NCBI RefSeq assembly: GCF_903969135.1 | Contig: NZ_LR824569.1 | Span: 992,001-1,056,000 of the forward strand | Direction of reading: 5' to 3' | DNA: 64,000 nt | Source of the DNA: Chryseobacterium sp. JV274 | GTDB lineage: Bacteria; Bacteroidota; Bacteroidia; Flavobacteriales; Weeksellaceae | Part shown: piece after piece, positions 17,236 through 25,743 of the stretch | Position numbering within the stretch: position 1 is the stretch's first letter | Layout of the letters: each line of letters starts with the position of its first letter | Translations under genes and position numbers: made by a program | Notes under the pieces: model-generated | Told to the model about the DNA's origin: nothing | Database searches by the model: none | What the model saw: the letters and a program-made list of their open reading frames with translations, nothing else

Positions 17236-17889
17236 TTACCAATATCTATTTACGGGAAATCCAATCCTTGGTAGGGATACGCAATCGTTGAGAGCTTTGA
17301 AAAGAAAACCATGATTCATTCCTGTATTAAGCTCTATTTCTTTAAAATCCTTAATACCGGATCTGATAAACCTTTGTTCCTGTGATAACCGTACATGTCC
17401 GTCATCTGATTTCTCTGTAATGGAAAGAATTCTTCCGTACAACCTGAAGTTTTTATCCTTTTCCAAAGAATCATCTTTGAAACTAGCTCCAATAAATACA
17501 AACTTCAATTGCGGATTCTTCTCATAATAAGACACATATTGTGCAGTATAACCTCCCTGAGAAGTTCCTACCACTGTTATTCTTCCAGCTGGAATTCCTT
17601 TTTTCAGGAGACTATCAATCTGTTTCTTTACCTTCTCAGCATACCCCGATGGATCTGTGCCTGCTTTTCTTTTCTCAGAAATAACAACTGTATTTTGAGC
17701 CCTTAGTTTGTTGAGTATTGTTTCATATTCTACAACACCATATTTGGGATGTTTTTCCCAAAAAGAATGATCTTCCAAAAATTTATTATGTAAAAAGAAA
17801 ATGTATTGTTTTTGTTGTGACTTTTGACCCAACACAATCATTGATAAAAAGAAAAATACTGTAATGAAAATATTTTTGACCCTCATCAT
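17236..17889 (-). CDS. Secreted alpha/beta-hydrolase family protein
   Basis: The 217-residue protein has an N-terminal signal peptide (NIFITVFFFLSMIVLGQ) and the nucleophile elbow GTSQGG, followed by a possible catalytic His in NHGFLFKAL. It is an exported serine-hydrolase-like protein of unknown substrate. The last ~12 residues look odd: shifting one base within the CTACCAAGG stretch near 17268 would give ...PKDWISRK instead, which looks more natural, so a terminal frameshift is possible. Two Met codons are adjacent at 17889 and 17886. Confidence 0.7.
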   Translation of the reverse strand: MMRVKNIFITVFFFLSMIVLGQKSQQKQYIFFLHNKFLEDHSFWEKHPKYGVVEYETILNKLRAQNTVVISEKRKAGTDPSGYAEKVKKQIDSLLKKGIPAGRITVVGTSQGGYTAQYVSYYEKNPQLKFVFIGASFKDDSLEKDKNFRLYGRILSITEKSDDGHVRLSQEQRFIRSGIKDFKEIELNTGMNHGFLFKALNDCVSLPRIGFPVNRYW

Positions 17890-17960
17890 AACGTAAAATA
17901 GCATTTAGTAATAACAAATATAGTGTTAAAAAGCCTTTGTGGAAACCGTTTTATATAAAA

Positions 17961-17999
17961 AATTCCGGCGCGGGAAGCTCTGCTTCCCGCGCCGGAATT
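17961..17999. terminator. GC-rich perfect hairpin, likely terminator of the sigma-factor operon
   Basis: A 17-bp perfect inverted repeat (AATTCCGGCGCGGGAAG and its complement) surrounds a 5-base loop. It stands out in the AT-rich context, 28 bp after the stop of the 85-residue gene. There is no T-run, so it may stop RNA decay rather than transcription. Confidence 0.55.
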
Positions 18000-18026
18000 A
18001 AACAATTTCAATTTAGTCTTTACATA

Positions 18027-18284
18027 TTATGCTTCGCAGGTATTATCCTTTTTGCAGCATCTTGAATGGAATTCTTTTTTGAATTTCCCTTTCAGTTCCT
18101 GATAGTCTTCATCATTCATTTCTCTGATCTTATCTGCCAGTCCGAAAGGTGATTTTTCCTTGATTCCATACTCATCAAAAATACCTTTGATAAATCTTTT
18201 CCTTTGTATTGCTTTTTTAGCGATCAAGGCTACGCCCACAACAGCTAATGCTCCCAGAGCTCCTTTTAATGCTGAATTTTTCAT
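18027..18284 (-). CDS. Small membrane protein with Cys-rich tail in an ECF sigma operon
   Basis: The 85-residue protein has one N-terminal hydrophobic helix (ALGALAVVGVALIA) and a soluble, charged domain containing NDEDYQELKGKFKKEF and a terminal CC...C group. It is the third gene of an apparent operon with an ECF sigma factor and another helix-plus-charged-tail protein. Both tails share a FGLADKIREM/YQELKGKF- or EEREKFKEVW-like amphipathic character. The ATG at 18284 is preferred over the upstream TTG. A role as anti-sigma or target is unproven. Confidence 0.6.
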   Translation of the reverse strand: MKNSALKGALGALAVVGVALIAKKAIQRKRFIKGIFDEYGIKEKSPFGLADKIREMNDEDYQELKGKFKKEFHSRCCKKDNTCEA

Positions 18285-18376
18285 TTTTTTCAAAATTTTA
18301 AATTTTACTACTTCTTGTTTTTTATAGAGACGAATGAATTTGCATTTTACTTTACTACTTCTTTAAAATTCTCAAA

Positions 18377-18709
18377 TTATTCGTTGTTTCTGTTGAAGAA
18401 TCCACCTGAACATTTATTCCTCCATACTTCTTTGAATTTTTCTCTTTCTTCAGGTGACCAGCTTTCCATTTTTTCTCTCATTTTTCTTTCCTTAAAATCT
18501 TTCATTCCTTTACCGAAATGGAAACCTCCGAAAAGAATTTTACTTAGGATCAGTATTCCCATTGCCTGCCAGAATGTGATGGCTTTTACTCCTAAAATCT
18601 CCGGGAGAAGGCAATTCCAAAGCAGCATTACAATCCATGTAACAGCGGCTAAAATTAATGGCGGGCATAACAATAAAAAAATCCAACCCTTTTTGTGTTT
18701 ATAATTCAT
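18377..18709 (-). CDS. Two-helix membrane protein following the ECF sigma gene (anti-sigma candidate)
   Basis: The 110-residue protein has two membrane helices (residues ~9-32 and ~42-62) and a cytoplasmic, strongly charged tail (KDFKERKMREKMESWSPEE...). Its start lies 11 bp after the sigma gene stop, a position often held by anti-sigma factors or membrane targets. No zinc or Cys motif of known anti-sigma families is visible. Family not recognised. Confidence 0.6.
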   Translation of the reverse strand: MNYKHKKGWIFLLLCPPLILAAVTWIVMLLWNCLLPEILGVKAITFWQAMGILILSKILFGGFHFGKGMKDFKERKMREKMESWSPEEREKFKEVWRNKCSGGFFNRNNE

Positions 18710-18720
18710 AATTTCTTTTT

Positions 18721-19299
18721 CTAACTTTTTAAATCTTCGTACAATTTTCTCAATCTGTTTCTCAAATGCTTCACAGCATAGTTTTTTCTACTGATGATGG
18801 TTTTGATGTTTTCTCCCTGTTCATCGGCAATCTCCTGGAGGGTTTTGTCGTTCAGTTCATTTTCTACGTAGACCAGCCTTTGTTTTTCAGGGAGTTCGTC
18901 CAGTGCTTCAAACAGTTTTTTCCAGATCTCATCCTGAAACATTTTCACCTCAGGACCTGCGCTTTCATCCAACAACAAGATATCCTTGATAGAAAAACTG
19001 CCGTCTTCATCCTCATATACGAAATCTTCAAGATTTTCTGTTTTCTTTTTACGGTAACGGTCTGTGATTTTATTTGCCGTTACCCTATATAGCCACCCAC
19101 CAACATTTACGATCTCCGAAATATTCGTAAGGCTACTGAACTGATACCACACTTCCTGCAGGATATCTTCCGCATCCTCCGTATTTTTCACTTTCGGACG
19201 AATATAGGACATCAGCTTCCCTCCGTAGTTGGAAACGGTCTGTGAGATGATGCTTTCTTTCTCCTTCTGTGGCATTGTTATTTTTTCGACAACCTCCAT
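18721..19299 (-). CDS. ECF-type RNA polymerase sigma factor
   Basis: The 192-residue protein has sigma region 2 (EDAEDILQEVWYQF, GGWLYRVTANKITDRYRKKK) and region 4 (ALDELPEKQRLVYVENEL, LQEIADEQGENIKTIISRKNYAVKHLR) without regions 1 or 3, as in ECF sigma factors. It heads a three-gene minus-strand operon with two small membrane proteins, suggesting a membrane-stress regulon with autoregulation. A second Met (19275) could be the true start. Confidence 0.92.
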   Translation of the reverse strand: MEVVEKITMPQKEKESIISQTVSNYGGKLMSYIRPKVKNTEDAEDILQEVWYQFSSLTNISEIVNVGGWLYRVTANKITDRYRKKKTENLEDFVYEDEDGSFSIKDILLLDESAGPEVKMFQDEIWKKLFEALDELPEKQRLVYVENELNDKTLQEIADEQGENIKTIISRKNYAVKHLRNRLRKLYEDLKS

Positions 19300-19450
19300 A
19301 TTGCTATGACGGCCAGCCTTTTGGTTTTACTTTAATAAATTTAAAATATTTTTCCGGATTTTCAGTTTTTCTTTTATCCATCGGACTTTTATTTCATCTG
19401 TTGATGTCTCGGAAATTCATTGCTTATTATTCATATTTTTTCCTGAAGCT

Positions 19451-19532
19451 GTTTCCCGCTATCCGCTCATACTCCTCGCTCCATGCTTATGCCCGCATAT
19501 GCTGTGGGGTAACCGCTGCTATCAGGGCTAGG
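19451..19532. repeat. Intergenic repeat with ends TTTCCCGCTATCCGCT and ATCAGGGCTAGG
   Basis: This GC-richer block is bounded by sequence that I recognise as a recurrent element downstream of many flavobacterial genes (CCCGCTATCCGC ... GCTGCTATCAGGGCTAG). It contains internal palindromes such as TTATGCCCGCATA. It lies in the ~400-bp space between the sigma operon and the S9 peptidase gene; the rest of that space holds fragments of other repeats. Origin and function are unknown to me. Confidence 0.5.
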
Positions 19533-19660
19533 ATGGTGAGTTGGGATTCCACGCTCCACTCTATTTCGCTCTGAATAGCAAAAGTAGTTGGCAATTCATT
19601 CTAACTGTACAAGAACAAATTTTACCATAAAACTCTTTTGTCTGGCTCGTAATGACAAAA

Positions 19661-19686
19661 AAACGGAAGACCCAAGCCTTCCGTTT
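19661..19686 (-). terminator. Terminator of the S9 peptidase gene
   Basis: AAACGGAAG (19661-19669) and CTTCCGTTT (19678-19686) are inverted and give a T-run on the minus strand, 23 bp beyond the stop. Confidence 0.8.
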
Positions 19687-19708
19687 CCATTATTATTACA
19701 TTAATCGT

Positions 19709-21712
19709 TTATTTATTAAAGTTCTCCGCAAAGAATCCTAACATTGATTTGTAAAGTTCTATTCTGTTCGGTTCTTTTCCAAATCCGTGTCCTTCATCAT
19801 ATTTTACCAGATAAGGAACTTCAAATCCTTTGGCACGCATTGCTTTTACAATCTGATCAGATTCATTGATATTTACCCTTGGATCATTAGCTCCCTGTAC
19901 TACAAATAAAGGTTTCTTGATCTTGTCAATCTGGAAAACAGGTGAAACTTCTTTAGCAATTTTCTCTTCTTCAGGATTGTCAAGGTCATACCAGATTTGT
20001 TTTACCATTTCTTTATAGGGTTTCCAATATTCCGGGAAGGAAGCAAAGAAGGTAAAAATGTTGGATACCCCTACGTAATCTACACCACAAGCATAGAGAT
20101 CAGGAGTTTTGATCAGCCCCATCAGAGTGGCATATCCACCATGGCTTCCTCCATAAATGGCTACTTTATCTTTATCTACCCACCCTTGTTCAATGGCATA
20201 TTTTACTCCATCTTCCACATCATCCATCGCTTTTCTTCCAATCTGTTTGTAACCAGCTTTCTGGAATGATTTCCCATATCCTCCGGAAATTCTGAAGTTG
20301 ACCTGAAGTGTGGCATATCCTCTGCTTGCAAAAAGCTGTGTTTCAGGATTGAATCCCCAGCTGTCTCTGATTCCCTGCGGACCACCATGAGGATTTACAA
20401 TCAAAGGAACTTTTTTCCCTTCCAACGCGGCTTTAGGCAGTGTGATATATCCATGGATAGTCAATCCATCTCTGCTTTTAAATTCGATAGGTCTCATTTC
20501 AGCCATATCTTCTTCCTTCAGCTGAGGCATCAGGTTGTAAAGAAGCTTGGTCTGTTTGGTTTTTGTATCATATTCGTAATAGGTTCCATACAGCTTATCA
20601 CTTCCTACAACAACCAGAAGTTTATCATTATTGTCATCGGAAGAAACAATGCCGAATTCCTTGTCTCCAAACTGAGACTTCAATTTGTCATCTATTTCCT
20701 TATAAAATTTACTTACAGGAACTGTTTCTCCCTTGATTCCCTCATAGCTGATAAAATCCAGTTCATAGTTTCTGTTTTTACCGGCTGTACTTATAGAACT
20801 TACATCGTATACAGGATTAGAATAAATTTCTTTAATCACTGCATTTTTCTTTAGATCATACAGTACAATTCTGGCTTTATCACTATCCAGATTCGTCACT
20901 ACATACGCTTCATCTTTATTTTTAGAATTTTCATTAAACTCTATAATACTGAAGGTATCAGACCAGTCTGCGGATTTGATCAGATTGAATTTTCCTGTCT
21001 GCAGATCTTTGTAATAAGTCTTTGTTGTCAATCCGTTTTCAAGAATGCTGTAGCCTCTCAAAGTCCCGTCTTTATCAAAAATATAGTCGTCAATAGGACT
21101 GTTGACATCTTTATTTTCATATAACTGGGTCATTTCTCCAGTAACGTAATTGATTTTAAAAGGTTCAAAAATCTGCTTATTGTTTTTGTTCATGGTAACC
21201 ACAACAAAGTCTGTATCTTTGATAGGAATGATCGACTGTACTTTTACTCCGTCAAAGGGTGTTAAATCCTTCTGATTTCCACCATCTGCATCTGTAGCAT
21301 ACAAATGAATATTCTCATTTCCTCCTCTATCCTGTGTGTAGTAAAGTCGTTTTTTGTTCAGCCAGCCGTACCCTCTGATCAGGTCATCTTTTTCTACGAT
21401 GGCTTTAGTAATTTTTCCTGTACTCAGGTCTTTTACATAAACGTGGTTCTTTTTATCCTGATCTTTTTCTTTATAGGAAAGGTATTTTCCGTCAGGAGAA
21501 ATTTTAAATGCTGAAGCTTTTGGTCTTGCAAAATAGTCTTCCACTTTGTATTTAAAGTTTCCTTTGTCATAAGAAATAAGTTTCTCAAGATTGCCTTTGG
21601 AAGACGGTAAGGTAGGATCTCCCGGCAGTTTGGCAGTAGAGCTCTGTGCGTTGATCATAATGGTAGATAGTACAACAAGGGCTGTACCGAAAATGTTGTG
21701 ATTTAGGTTCAT
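19709..21712 (-). CDS. S9-family prolyl oligopeptidase-like serine peptidase, secreted
   Basis: The 667-residue protein has a signal peptide (GTALVVLSTIMINAQ), a seven-blade-type beta-propeller region to about residue 400, and an alpha/beta-hydrolase domain with Ser523 in GGSHGGY, Asp610 in GANDPR and His642 in DEGHGF. The arrangement matches dipeptidyl/acylaminoacyl peptidases. It probably degrades peptides in the periplasm. It is monocistronic with its own terminator. Confidence 0.93.
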   Translation of the reverse strand: MNLNHNIFGTALVVLSTIMINAQSSTAKLPGDPTLPSSKGNLEKLISYDKGNFKYKVEDYFARPKASAFKISPDGKYLSYKEKDQDKKNHVYVKDLSTGKITKAIVEKDDLIRGYGWLNKKRLYYTQDRGGNENIHLYATDADGGNQKDLTPFDGVKVQSIIPIKDTDFVVVTMNKNNKQIFEPFKINYVTGEMTQLYENKDVNSPIDDYIFDKDGTLRGYSILENGLTTKTYYKDLQTGKFNLIKSADWSDTFSIIEFNENSKNKDEAYVVTNLDSDKARIVLYDLKKNAVIKEIYSNPVYDVSSISTAGKNRNYELDFISYEGIKGETVPVSKFYKEIDDKLKSQFGDKEFGIVSSDDNNDKLLVVVGSDKLYGTYYEYDTKTKQTKLLYNLMPQLKEEDMAEMRPIEFKSRDGLTIHGYITLPKAALEGKKVPLIVNPHGGPQGIRDSWGFNPETQLFASRGYATLQVNFRISGGYGKSFQKAGYKQIGRKAMDDVEDGVKYAIEQGWVDKDKVAIYGGSHGGYATLMGLIKTPDLYACGVDYVGVSNIFTFFASFPEYWKPYKEMVKQIWYDLDNPEEEKIAKEVSPVFQIDKIKKPLFVVQGANDPRVNINESDQIVKAMRAKGFEVPYLVKYDEGHGFGKEPNRIELYKSMLGFFAENFNK

Positions 21713-21888
21713 AACTTCTGTTTTTAAGGTTCAAGTTATCAGAAAGCACTCATTTTTAAAACAATAGAAAACAAATGCATTATATAATAAGACATATGAT
21801 ACCCACAAAACGTTACACTCTTTTATCAATTAATTAAAAAAAATATCAATTATATGAAAAAAACAGCCTTAGTGACTGTCTTTTTTAT

Positions 21889-22347
21889 CTAGTGTAAATA
21901 AATTCCGAAATACCATGTCCAGACAATTAAAATAATCTGCATGGGAATTCTTTGAGTATAAAGGTACTTCATTCCCGGGCCGGTGTAATCTGCTTTAAAA
22001 ATATTAATCCTTTTCCTGGAAGAATTGATATTGGCAACAAAAACCAATACATAAAAAATGATCAGTAAAATTGCGGTAATTTCACGAATTGCCGGAATCA
22101 TAAGCCCGATTCCCGCTGCAATTTCAAGGACTCCTGTACAATATACCCAAAACATTCTGGCAGGAATAAACTCCGGAATCATCATGGCCATCCCTTTCTG
22201 AAATTTAAAATGTGAAAAGCCTGTAAACAGAATGAAAACAGCCATTCCCAGGTTTCCTGAAAATATAAAATCCGGTTTTCCCTGAAATAAAAAAGTTCCC
22301 AGCAAAGCCAGAATAAATGTTGTAAAAAGTATTACGAGTAGTTTCAT
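21889..22347 (-). CDS. DoxX-like four-helix membrane protein
   Basis: The 152-residue protein has about four membrane helices, with the DoxX-type segments AVFILFTGFSHFKF, MIPEFIPAR, TGVLEIAAGIGLMIP and the C-terminal WYFGIYLH. DoxX-like proteins are linked to thiosulfate or redox functions, but the Bacteroidota members are mostly uncharacterised. A weak terminator (GACAG...CTGT, T-run) lies at about 21856-21888. Confidence 0.8.
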   Translation of the reverse strand: MKLLVILFTTFILALLGTFLFQGKPDFIFSGNLGMAVFILFTGFSHFKFQKGMAMMIPEFIPARMFWVYCTGVLEIAAGIGLMIPAIREITAILLIIFYVLVFVANINSSRKRINIFKADYTGPGMKYLYTQRIPMQIILIVWTWYFGIYLH

Positions 22348-22352
22348 TTTTT

Positions 22353-22485
22353 AGGGGATAGGTAGCAGTAATTAGGGATTAGGGATTAGGGATTAGGCAT
22401 GAAGGTAAAAGATTTGAGACTATGATTAGATAATCAACAATTTCAAACTTTAAATTCTAAACCTTGAACTTTAAACTTTGAACTT
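22353..22485. repeat. Heptad-phased degenerate repeat array (19 units of 7 bp)
   Basis: The whole spacer between the DoxX gene and the SRPBCC gene can be cut in one 7-bp phase: AGGGGAT, AGGTAGC, AGTAATT, then AGGGATT three times, AGGCATG, AAGGTAA and so on, turning into CAAACTT, TAAATTC, TAAACCT, TGAACTT, TAAACTT, TGAACTT. The left part is G/A-rich and the right part C/T-rich, so the two halves are roughly complementary. Confidence 0.7.
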
Positions 22486-22487
22486 CA

Positions 22488-22946
22488 TTACACTGAATCA
22501 AGACTTACTCCTTCTGCAAGGCTTTTCACGACCATCAGACCTTTTGTAAAGCCAGTGTTCATGTGATCCTCCCATTGTTTTTCAACCTGAACTTCAGCAT
22601 GAAGTTTTGTTTTCCCACCAAAGTCTATTAAAAAATATTTTTCAAAGCTTCCGTTCCATTCCATTACTTCTTTGCTTTGGGTGTCCTCTACTCCATTTTT
22701 ATCTACCATTCCCAGATGTTTAAAAACAATCTGATTGGGTTCCTCCAGGCTGTCTATGGTTGAAACCATTCCTTCTCCTTCAGCATTAAGAAAATAGGTC
22801 TTTCCGCCTACCTTCCAATCGGATTTCATGACAGATCCTGCACCGAAAAACCGGGTCCATTCACTATACGTTTCAGGATTCCAAAGAATGTCCCATACTT
22901 TCTGTAGAGGAGCATCAATTACTGTTTCATATGATAAAGTTTCCAT
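22488..22946 (-). CDS. SRPBCC (AHSA1/START-like) domain protein
   Basis: The 152-residue protein starts with the SRPBCC beta strand and helix pattern YETVIDAPLQKVWDILWNPETYSEWTRFFG and ends with the long helix HMNTGFTKGLMVVKSLAEG. The fold makes a hydrophobic ligand pocket. It is one of three such genes in this block; the next is 69 bp upstream and shares its beginning. Ligand unknown. Confidence 0.85.
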   Translation of the reverse strand: METLSYETVIDAPLQKVWDILWNPETYSEWTRFFGAGSVMKSDWKVGGKTYFLNAEGEGMVSTIDSLEEPNQIVFKHLGMVDKNGVEDTQSKEVMEWNGSFEKYFLIDFGGKTKLHAEVQVEKQWEDHMNTGFTKGLMVVKSLAEGVSLDSV

Positions 22947-23015
22947 TTTTTATATTTTTACAGTGATTTGGTTATGAATTACTTTCAATATCAGGTCTGT
23001 TTCAACCTGATGTGT

Positions 23016-23444
23016 TTAAAGCTGATTTTCTGAAAGGTGTTTAACGATGTTCATCGCTTTTGGAAATTTCTCTTCAAAAAAGTCTTTAAATTCGGGAGGA
23101 GTCTGTATTTCTGCTTTCAGCAGAGTTCCTTCTTCGTTTTCTTCAAGAAAATAAGCTTCCGTTGCTTCTCCCCAGTCCTGAGGAACTTCAATACCGTCAT
23201 AAATTTCTCCCAGGTGCAGAAATTTTATTTCTTCGTTGGGAATAACTTTTTCTACCCTGCTGTACATTCCATTGTTTTTTGGGTCAAGAAATTTAACAAT
23301 ATTGTTCTCTTCAAGTGTTCCTTCATAGAAAGAACCTTCTGTAAATGCCGTTGTCCATTGCCTGTATGTAATATCTGCCCACAGGACGCTCCATACTTTT
23401 TCAGGTTCGGCATTGATTTCTATTTCATATGATAATCGTTCCAT
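23016..23444 (-). CDS. SRPBCC (AHSA1/START-like) domain protein
   Basis: The 142-residue protein begins LSYEIEINAEPEKVWSVLW and shows the START-like helix-grip pattern, with the terminal helix KFPKAMNIVKHLSEN. It is a diverged tandem paralogue of the protein encoded just downstream at 22488-22946 (both begin ME-LSYE). No catalytic residues are conserved in the family. Ligand unknown. Confidence 0.82.
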   Translation of the reverse strand: MERLSYEIEINAEPEKVWSVLWADITYRQWTTAFTEGSFYEGTLEENNIVKFLDPKNNGMYSRVEKVIPNEEIKFLHLGEIYDGIEVPQDWGEATEAYFLEENEEGTLLKAEIQTPPEFKDFFEEKFPKAMNIVKHLSENQL

Positions 23445-23452
23445 TTTATTTT

Positions 23453-23556
23453 AGGTATTTGGTTGTAGATAATGGGTGGCAAGTGATTGGGTTGGAATTG
23501 AAGGTTTTAAAGTAAGAGTGTATTAAACTACAATTTCTAACTTCCTAACTTCTCAT
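23453..23556. repeat. Heptad-phased degenerate repeat array
   Basis: Between two genes the sequence again divides into 7-mers: GGTATTT, GGTTGTA, GATAATG, GGTGGCA, AGTGATT, GGGTTGG, AATTGAA, GGTTTTA, AAGTAAG, followed by the pyrimidine-rich CAATTTC, TAACTTC, CTAACTT, CTCATTC. The purine-rich half precedes the pyrimidine-rich half, as in 22353-22485. Confidence 0.5.
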
Positions 23557-23557
23557 T

Positions 23558-24391
23558 CTATCCTCCGACAAAATCACCTCCATTGATGTGAATGATTTCT
23601 CCTGTGATATAGCTTGCATCTTTAGAAGCTAAAAAAACATAAGCAGGAGCTACTTCCGACGGCTGCCCCGCACGCTTCAGCGGAGTATCTTTTCCAAATC
23701 TGGAAAGATCATCAAAAGCTTCTTTCACCAGCGGAGTCCATATAGGTCCGGGTGCAATTCCATTCACCAGAATTCCTTTTTCGGCAAGATTATCCGCCAG
23801 TGAACGGATAAAAGACAACACTGCTCCTTTTGTAGCAGCATAATCCAATAAATGATCGCTTCCACGGTATGCTGTGACAGAGGTTGTGCAGATGATTCTT
23901 CCTCCTTTTCCAATCAGTGGAAGAAAATTTCTGGTGAAAGAAATCATAGAAATGATATTGGTATCAAATGTTTCCTGAATCTGCTCATCAGAGATTTTTT
24001 CCAGGCTGCTTTTGGAAGTATGAATTCCTGCATTATTCACAAGAATATCAAGTTTCTTCCACTCTTTTTTAATCTTGTCTGCACACTTGGTCCTGAATGT
24101 TTTCCGGGTAAGATCGCCTTTTATAAGAAGGCATTTCTGTCCTTCTTTTTCAACCAGTTTTTTGGTTTCTCTGGCATCATAGTCACTTTCTTTATAGATG
24201 ATAGCAACATCCGCTCCTTCTCTGGCAAAATGAACGGCTACAGCCTGTCCTATGCCACTGTCTCCTCCTGAGATTACCGCTTTTTTTCCAAGCAGTTTCC
24301 GACTTCCCTGATAATCGTTCCGGATAATTTCCGGAAACAGCCCTTCTTTAGGGACTTTTGACTTAGATTCTGATTTGTTCTGTGTTTTCAT
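23558..24391 (-). CDS. SDR-family oxidoreductase with N-terminal extension (YhdF/Gsp39-like)
   Basis: The 277-residue protein has the NAD(P)-binding motif SGGDSGIGQ (41-49), NNAG at 119-122, and the catalytic Ser171, Tyr184 and Lys188 (DYAATKGA). The ~35-residue N-terminal extension before the Rossmann fold, and the ending GGDFVGG, match stress-induced SDRs of the Gsp39/YhdF group. It probably reduces small carbonyls. The ATG at 24391 is preferred over an upstream TTG. Confidence 0.9.
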   Translation of the reverse strand: MKTQNKSESKSKVPKEGLFPEIIRNDYQGSRKLLGKKAVISGGDSGIGQAVAVHFAREGADVAIIYKESDYDARETKKLVEKEGQKCLLIKGDLTRKTFRTKCADKIKKEWKKLDILVNNAGIHTSKSSLEKISDEQIQETFDTNIISMISFTRNFLPLIGKGGRIICTTSVTAYRGSDHLLDYAATKGAVLSFIRSLADNLAEKGILVNGIAPGPIWTPLVKEAFDDLSRFGKDTPLKRAGQPSEVAPAYVFLASKDASYITGEIIHINGGDFVGG

Positions 24392-24438
24392 ATGCAAATC
24401 TTTTCTCTAAATCACATCAAACAATACGCCGAAATAGA

Positions 24439-25305
24439 TTAAGAATGATAAGCATCCTCCAAATCCTGGATGATAATTTTCTGCATTTTCATCATAGCCT
24501 GAACTACTTTATAAGCTTTTTCCTGATCAGAATCATTCATTAGCTGAATAAGTCTTTTAGGCACTATCTGCCAGCTCAACCCATATTTATCTTTCAGCCA
24601 GCCACACATACTTTCTCTGCCACCATCTGCTGTCAGAGTGTTCCAGTAGTTATCGGTCTGCTGCTGGTTGTCCGTCATTACCACCAATGATATTCCTTCA
24701 TTGAAATCAAACTGGTGATCGTAAGAATTATCCATGCAGAATACGTTGTAATTGTCTATTATAAAATGAGCATGCTGAACATTTTCTGCTGGTTCCGGGA
24801 TGTCGTGCCCTTCACTTCCTGCTCCATAGGTCAATATGTTTCCTATGCTTGAGTTGGGAAACGTTTTGGTATAAAGTTCCATTGCCTCTTTTGCTTTTCC
24901 ATTGTTTTGATGAATAAACATTAAGGTAGGAATTATTTTCTGCTCACTTGCTTTTTCACCCAAAAACAACTGCCATGTTACTCCATATTTATCCTGAACC
25001 CAACCGTATTTTGGACTCCATGAGTAAGATCCCAGCTCCATCAAAGCCATTCCGCCATCCAGCAGTTGATCCCAGTATTTTTGTACCTCATCTTCTGTTT
25101 CACAAATTACCATGAAAGATATGGAAGGATTTTTTTTGAATTGCGGACCGCCATTCAGAAGCATCAATCTTTGTCCGAACAAATCAATATTCATCACTAC
25201 AGGTGTATCTGCTGTAATCTCACCCCCAAAAACTTTACAATAAAATTCGGCAGACTGTTTGGCATCTCCGTCATACCAGAGACATGGGAAAATATCGTTA
25301 TTCAT
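24439..25305 (-). CDS. VOC-superfamily protein with two PhnB-like domains
   Basis: The 288-residue protein contains two glyoxalase-fold modules: one from residue 1 (CLWYDGDAKQSAEFYCKVFGG, KYGVTWQLFLGE) and one from about residue 135 (TLMFIHQNNGKAKEAMELYTKTF, KYGLSWQIVPK). Each ends with the LKDKYG-W signature of PhnB/3-demethylubiquinone-methyltransferase-like proteins. The internal duplication supplies a full site in one chain. Substrate unknown. Confidence 0.88.
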   Translation of the reverse strand: MNNDIFPCLWYDGDAKQSAEFYCKVFGGEITADTPVVMNIDLFGQRLMLLNGGPQFKKNPSISFMVICETEDEVQKYWDQLLDGGMALMELGSYSWSPKYGWVQDKYGVTWQLFLGEKASEQKIIPTLMFIHQNNGKAKEAMELYTKTFPNSSIGNILTYGAGSEGHDIPEPAENVQHAHFIIDNYNVFCMDNSYDHQFDFNEGISLVVMTDNQQQTDNYWNTLTADGGRESMCGWLKDKYGLSWQIVPKRLIQLMNDSDQEKAYKVVQAMMKMQKIIIQDLEDAYHS

Positions 25306-25468
25306 AATTTTATATTTAAATGGATTGATTTATATTGTTTTACTTTTTTCTTAGGGATAGTTTTTACCTGCTGAAATTTTACAGCAAAAGAAATCTTATG
25401 TCTTTACATTTAAAGGAAGCTGCTTCACTTTATCTGCAAGACATCTTAGATATGTCTGGTTATACTTT

Positions 25469-25708
25469 CTATGCTTCTTTAAAGCATACCTGATTTTCTT
25501 TCATAAAATTCTTCAGCTTTACCATCGTATTTTTCCCGAAACCATGAAGCTGCATAATTTCTTTCTCGGAATAATCTGAAAGTTTTTCCAAAGAATTTAT
25601 TTTTTCTTTTTCTAAGGCTCTTCTTGCAGGTATTGCAATAACCCCATGAAGAAATTCTTCTTTAGGGTCATAATTAAAAGCATAAATGGAATTTAAACTC
25701 TTGGACAT
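25469..25708 (-). CDS. Helix-hairpin-helix (RNAP-alpha-CTD-like) small protein
   Basis: The 79-residue protein carries PARRALEKEKINSLEKLSDY and MQLHGFGKNTMVKLKNFM, the two helix-hairpin-helix halves seen in the C-terminal domain of RNA polymerase alpha and in small DNA-binding proteins. It could contact DNA or act as an adaptor. The start at 25708 is preferred over 25726 because it begins at the conserved part. It lies 35 bp from the SRPBCC gene stop. Confidence 0.75.
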   Translation of the reverse strand: MSKSLNSIYAFNYDPKEEFLHGVIAIPARRALEKEKINSLEKLSDYSEKEIMQLHGFGKNTMVKLKNFMKENQVCFKEA

Positions 25709-25743
25709 GATAACTAAATTGATCATGGCTACAAAAAATATTG

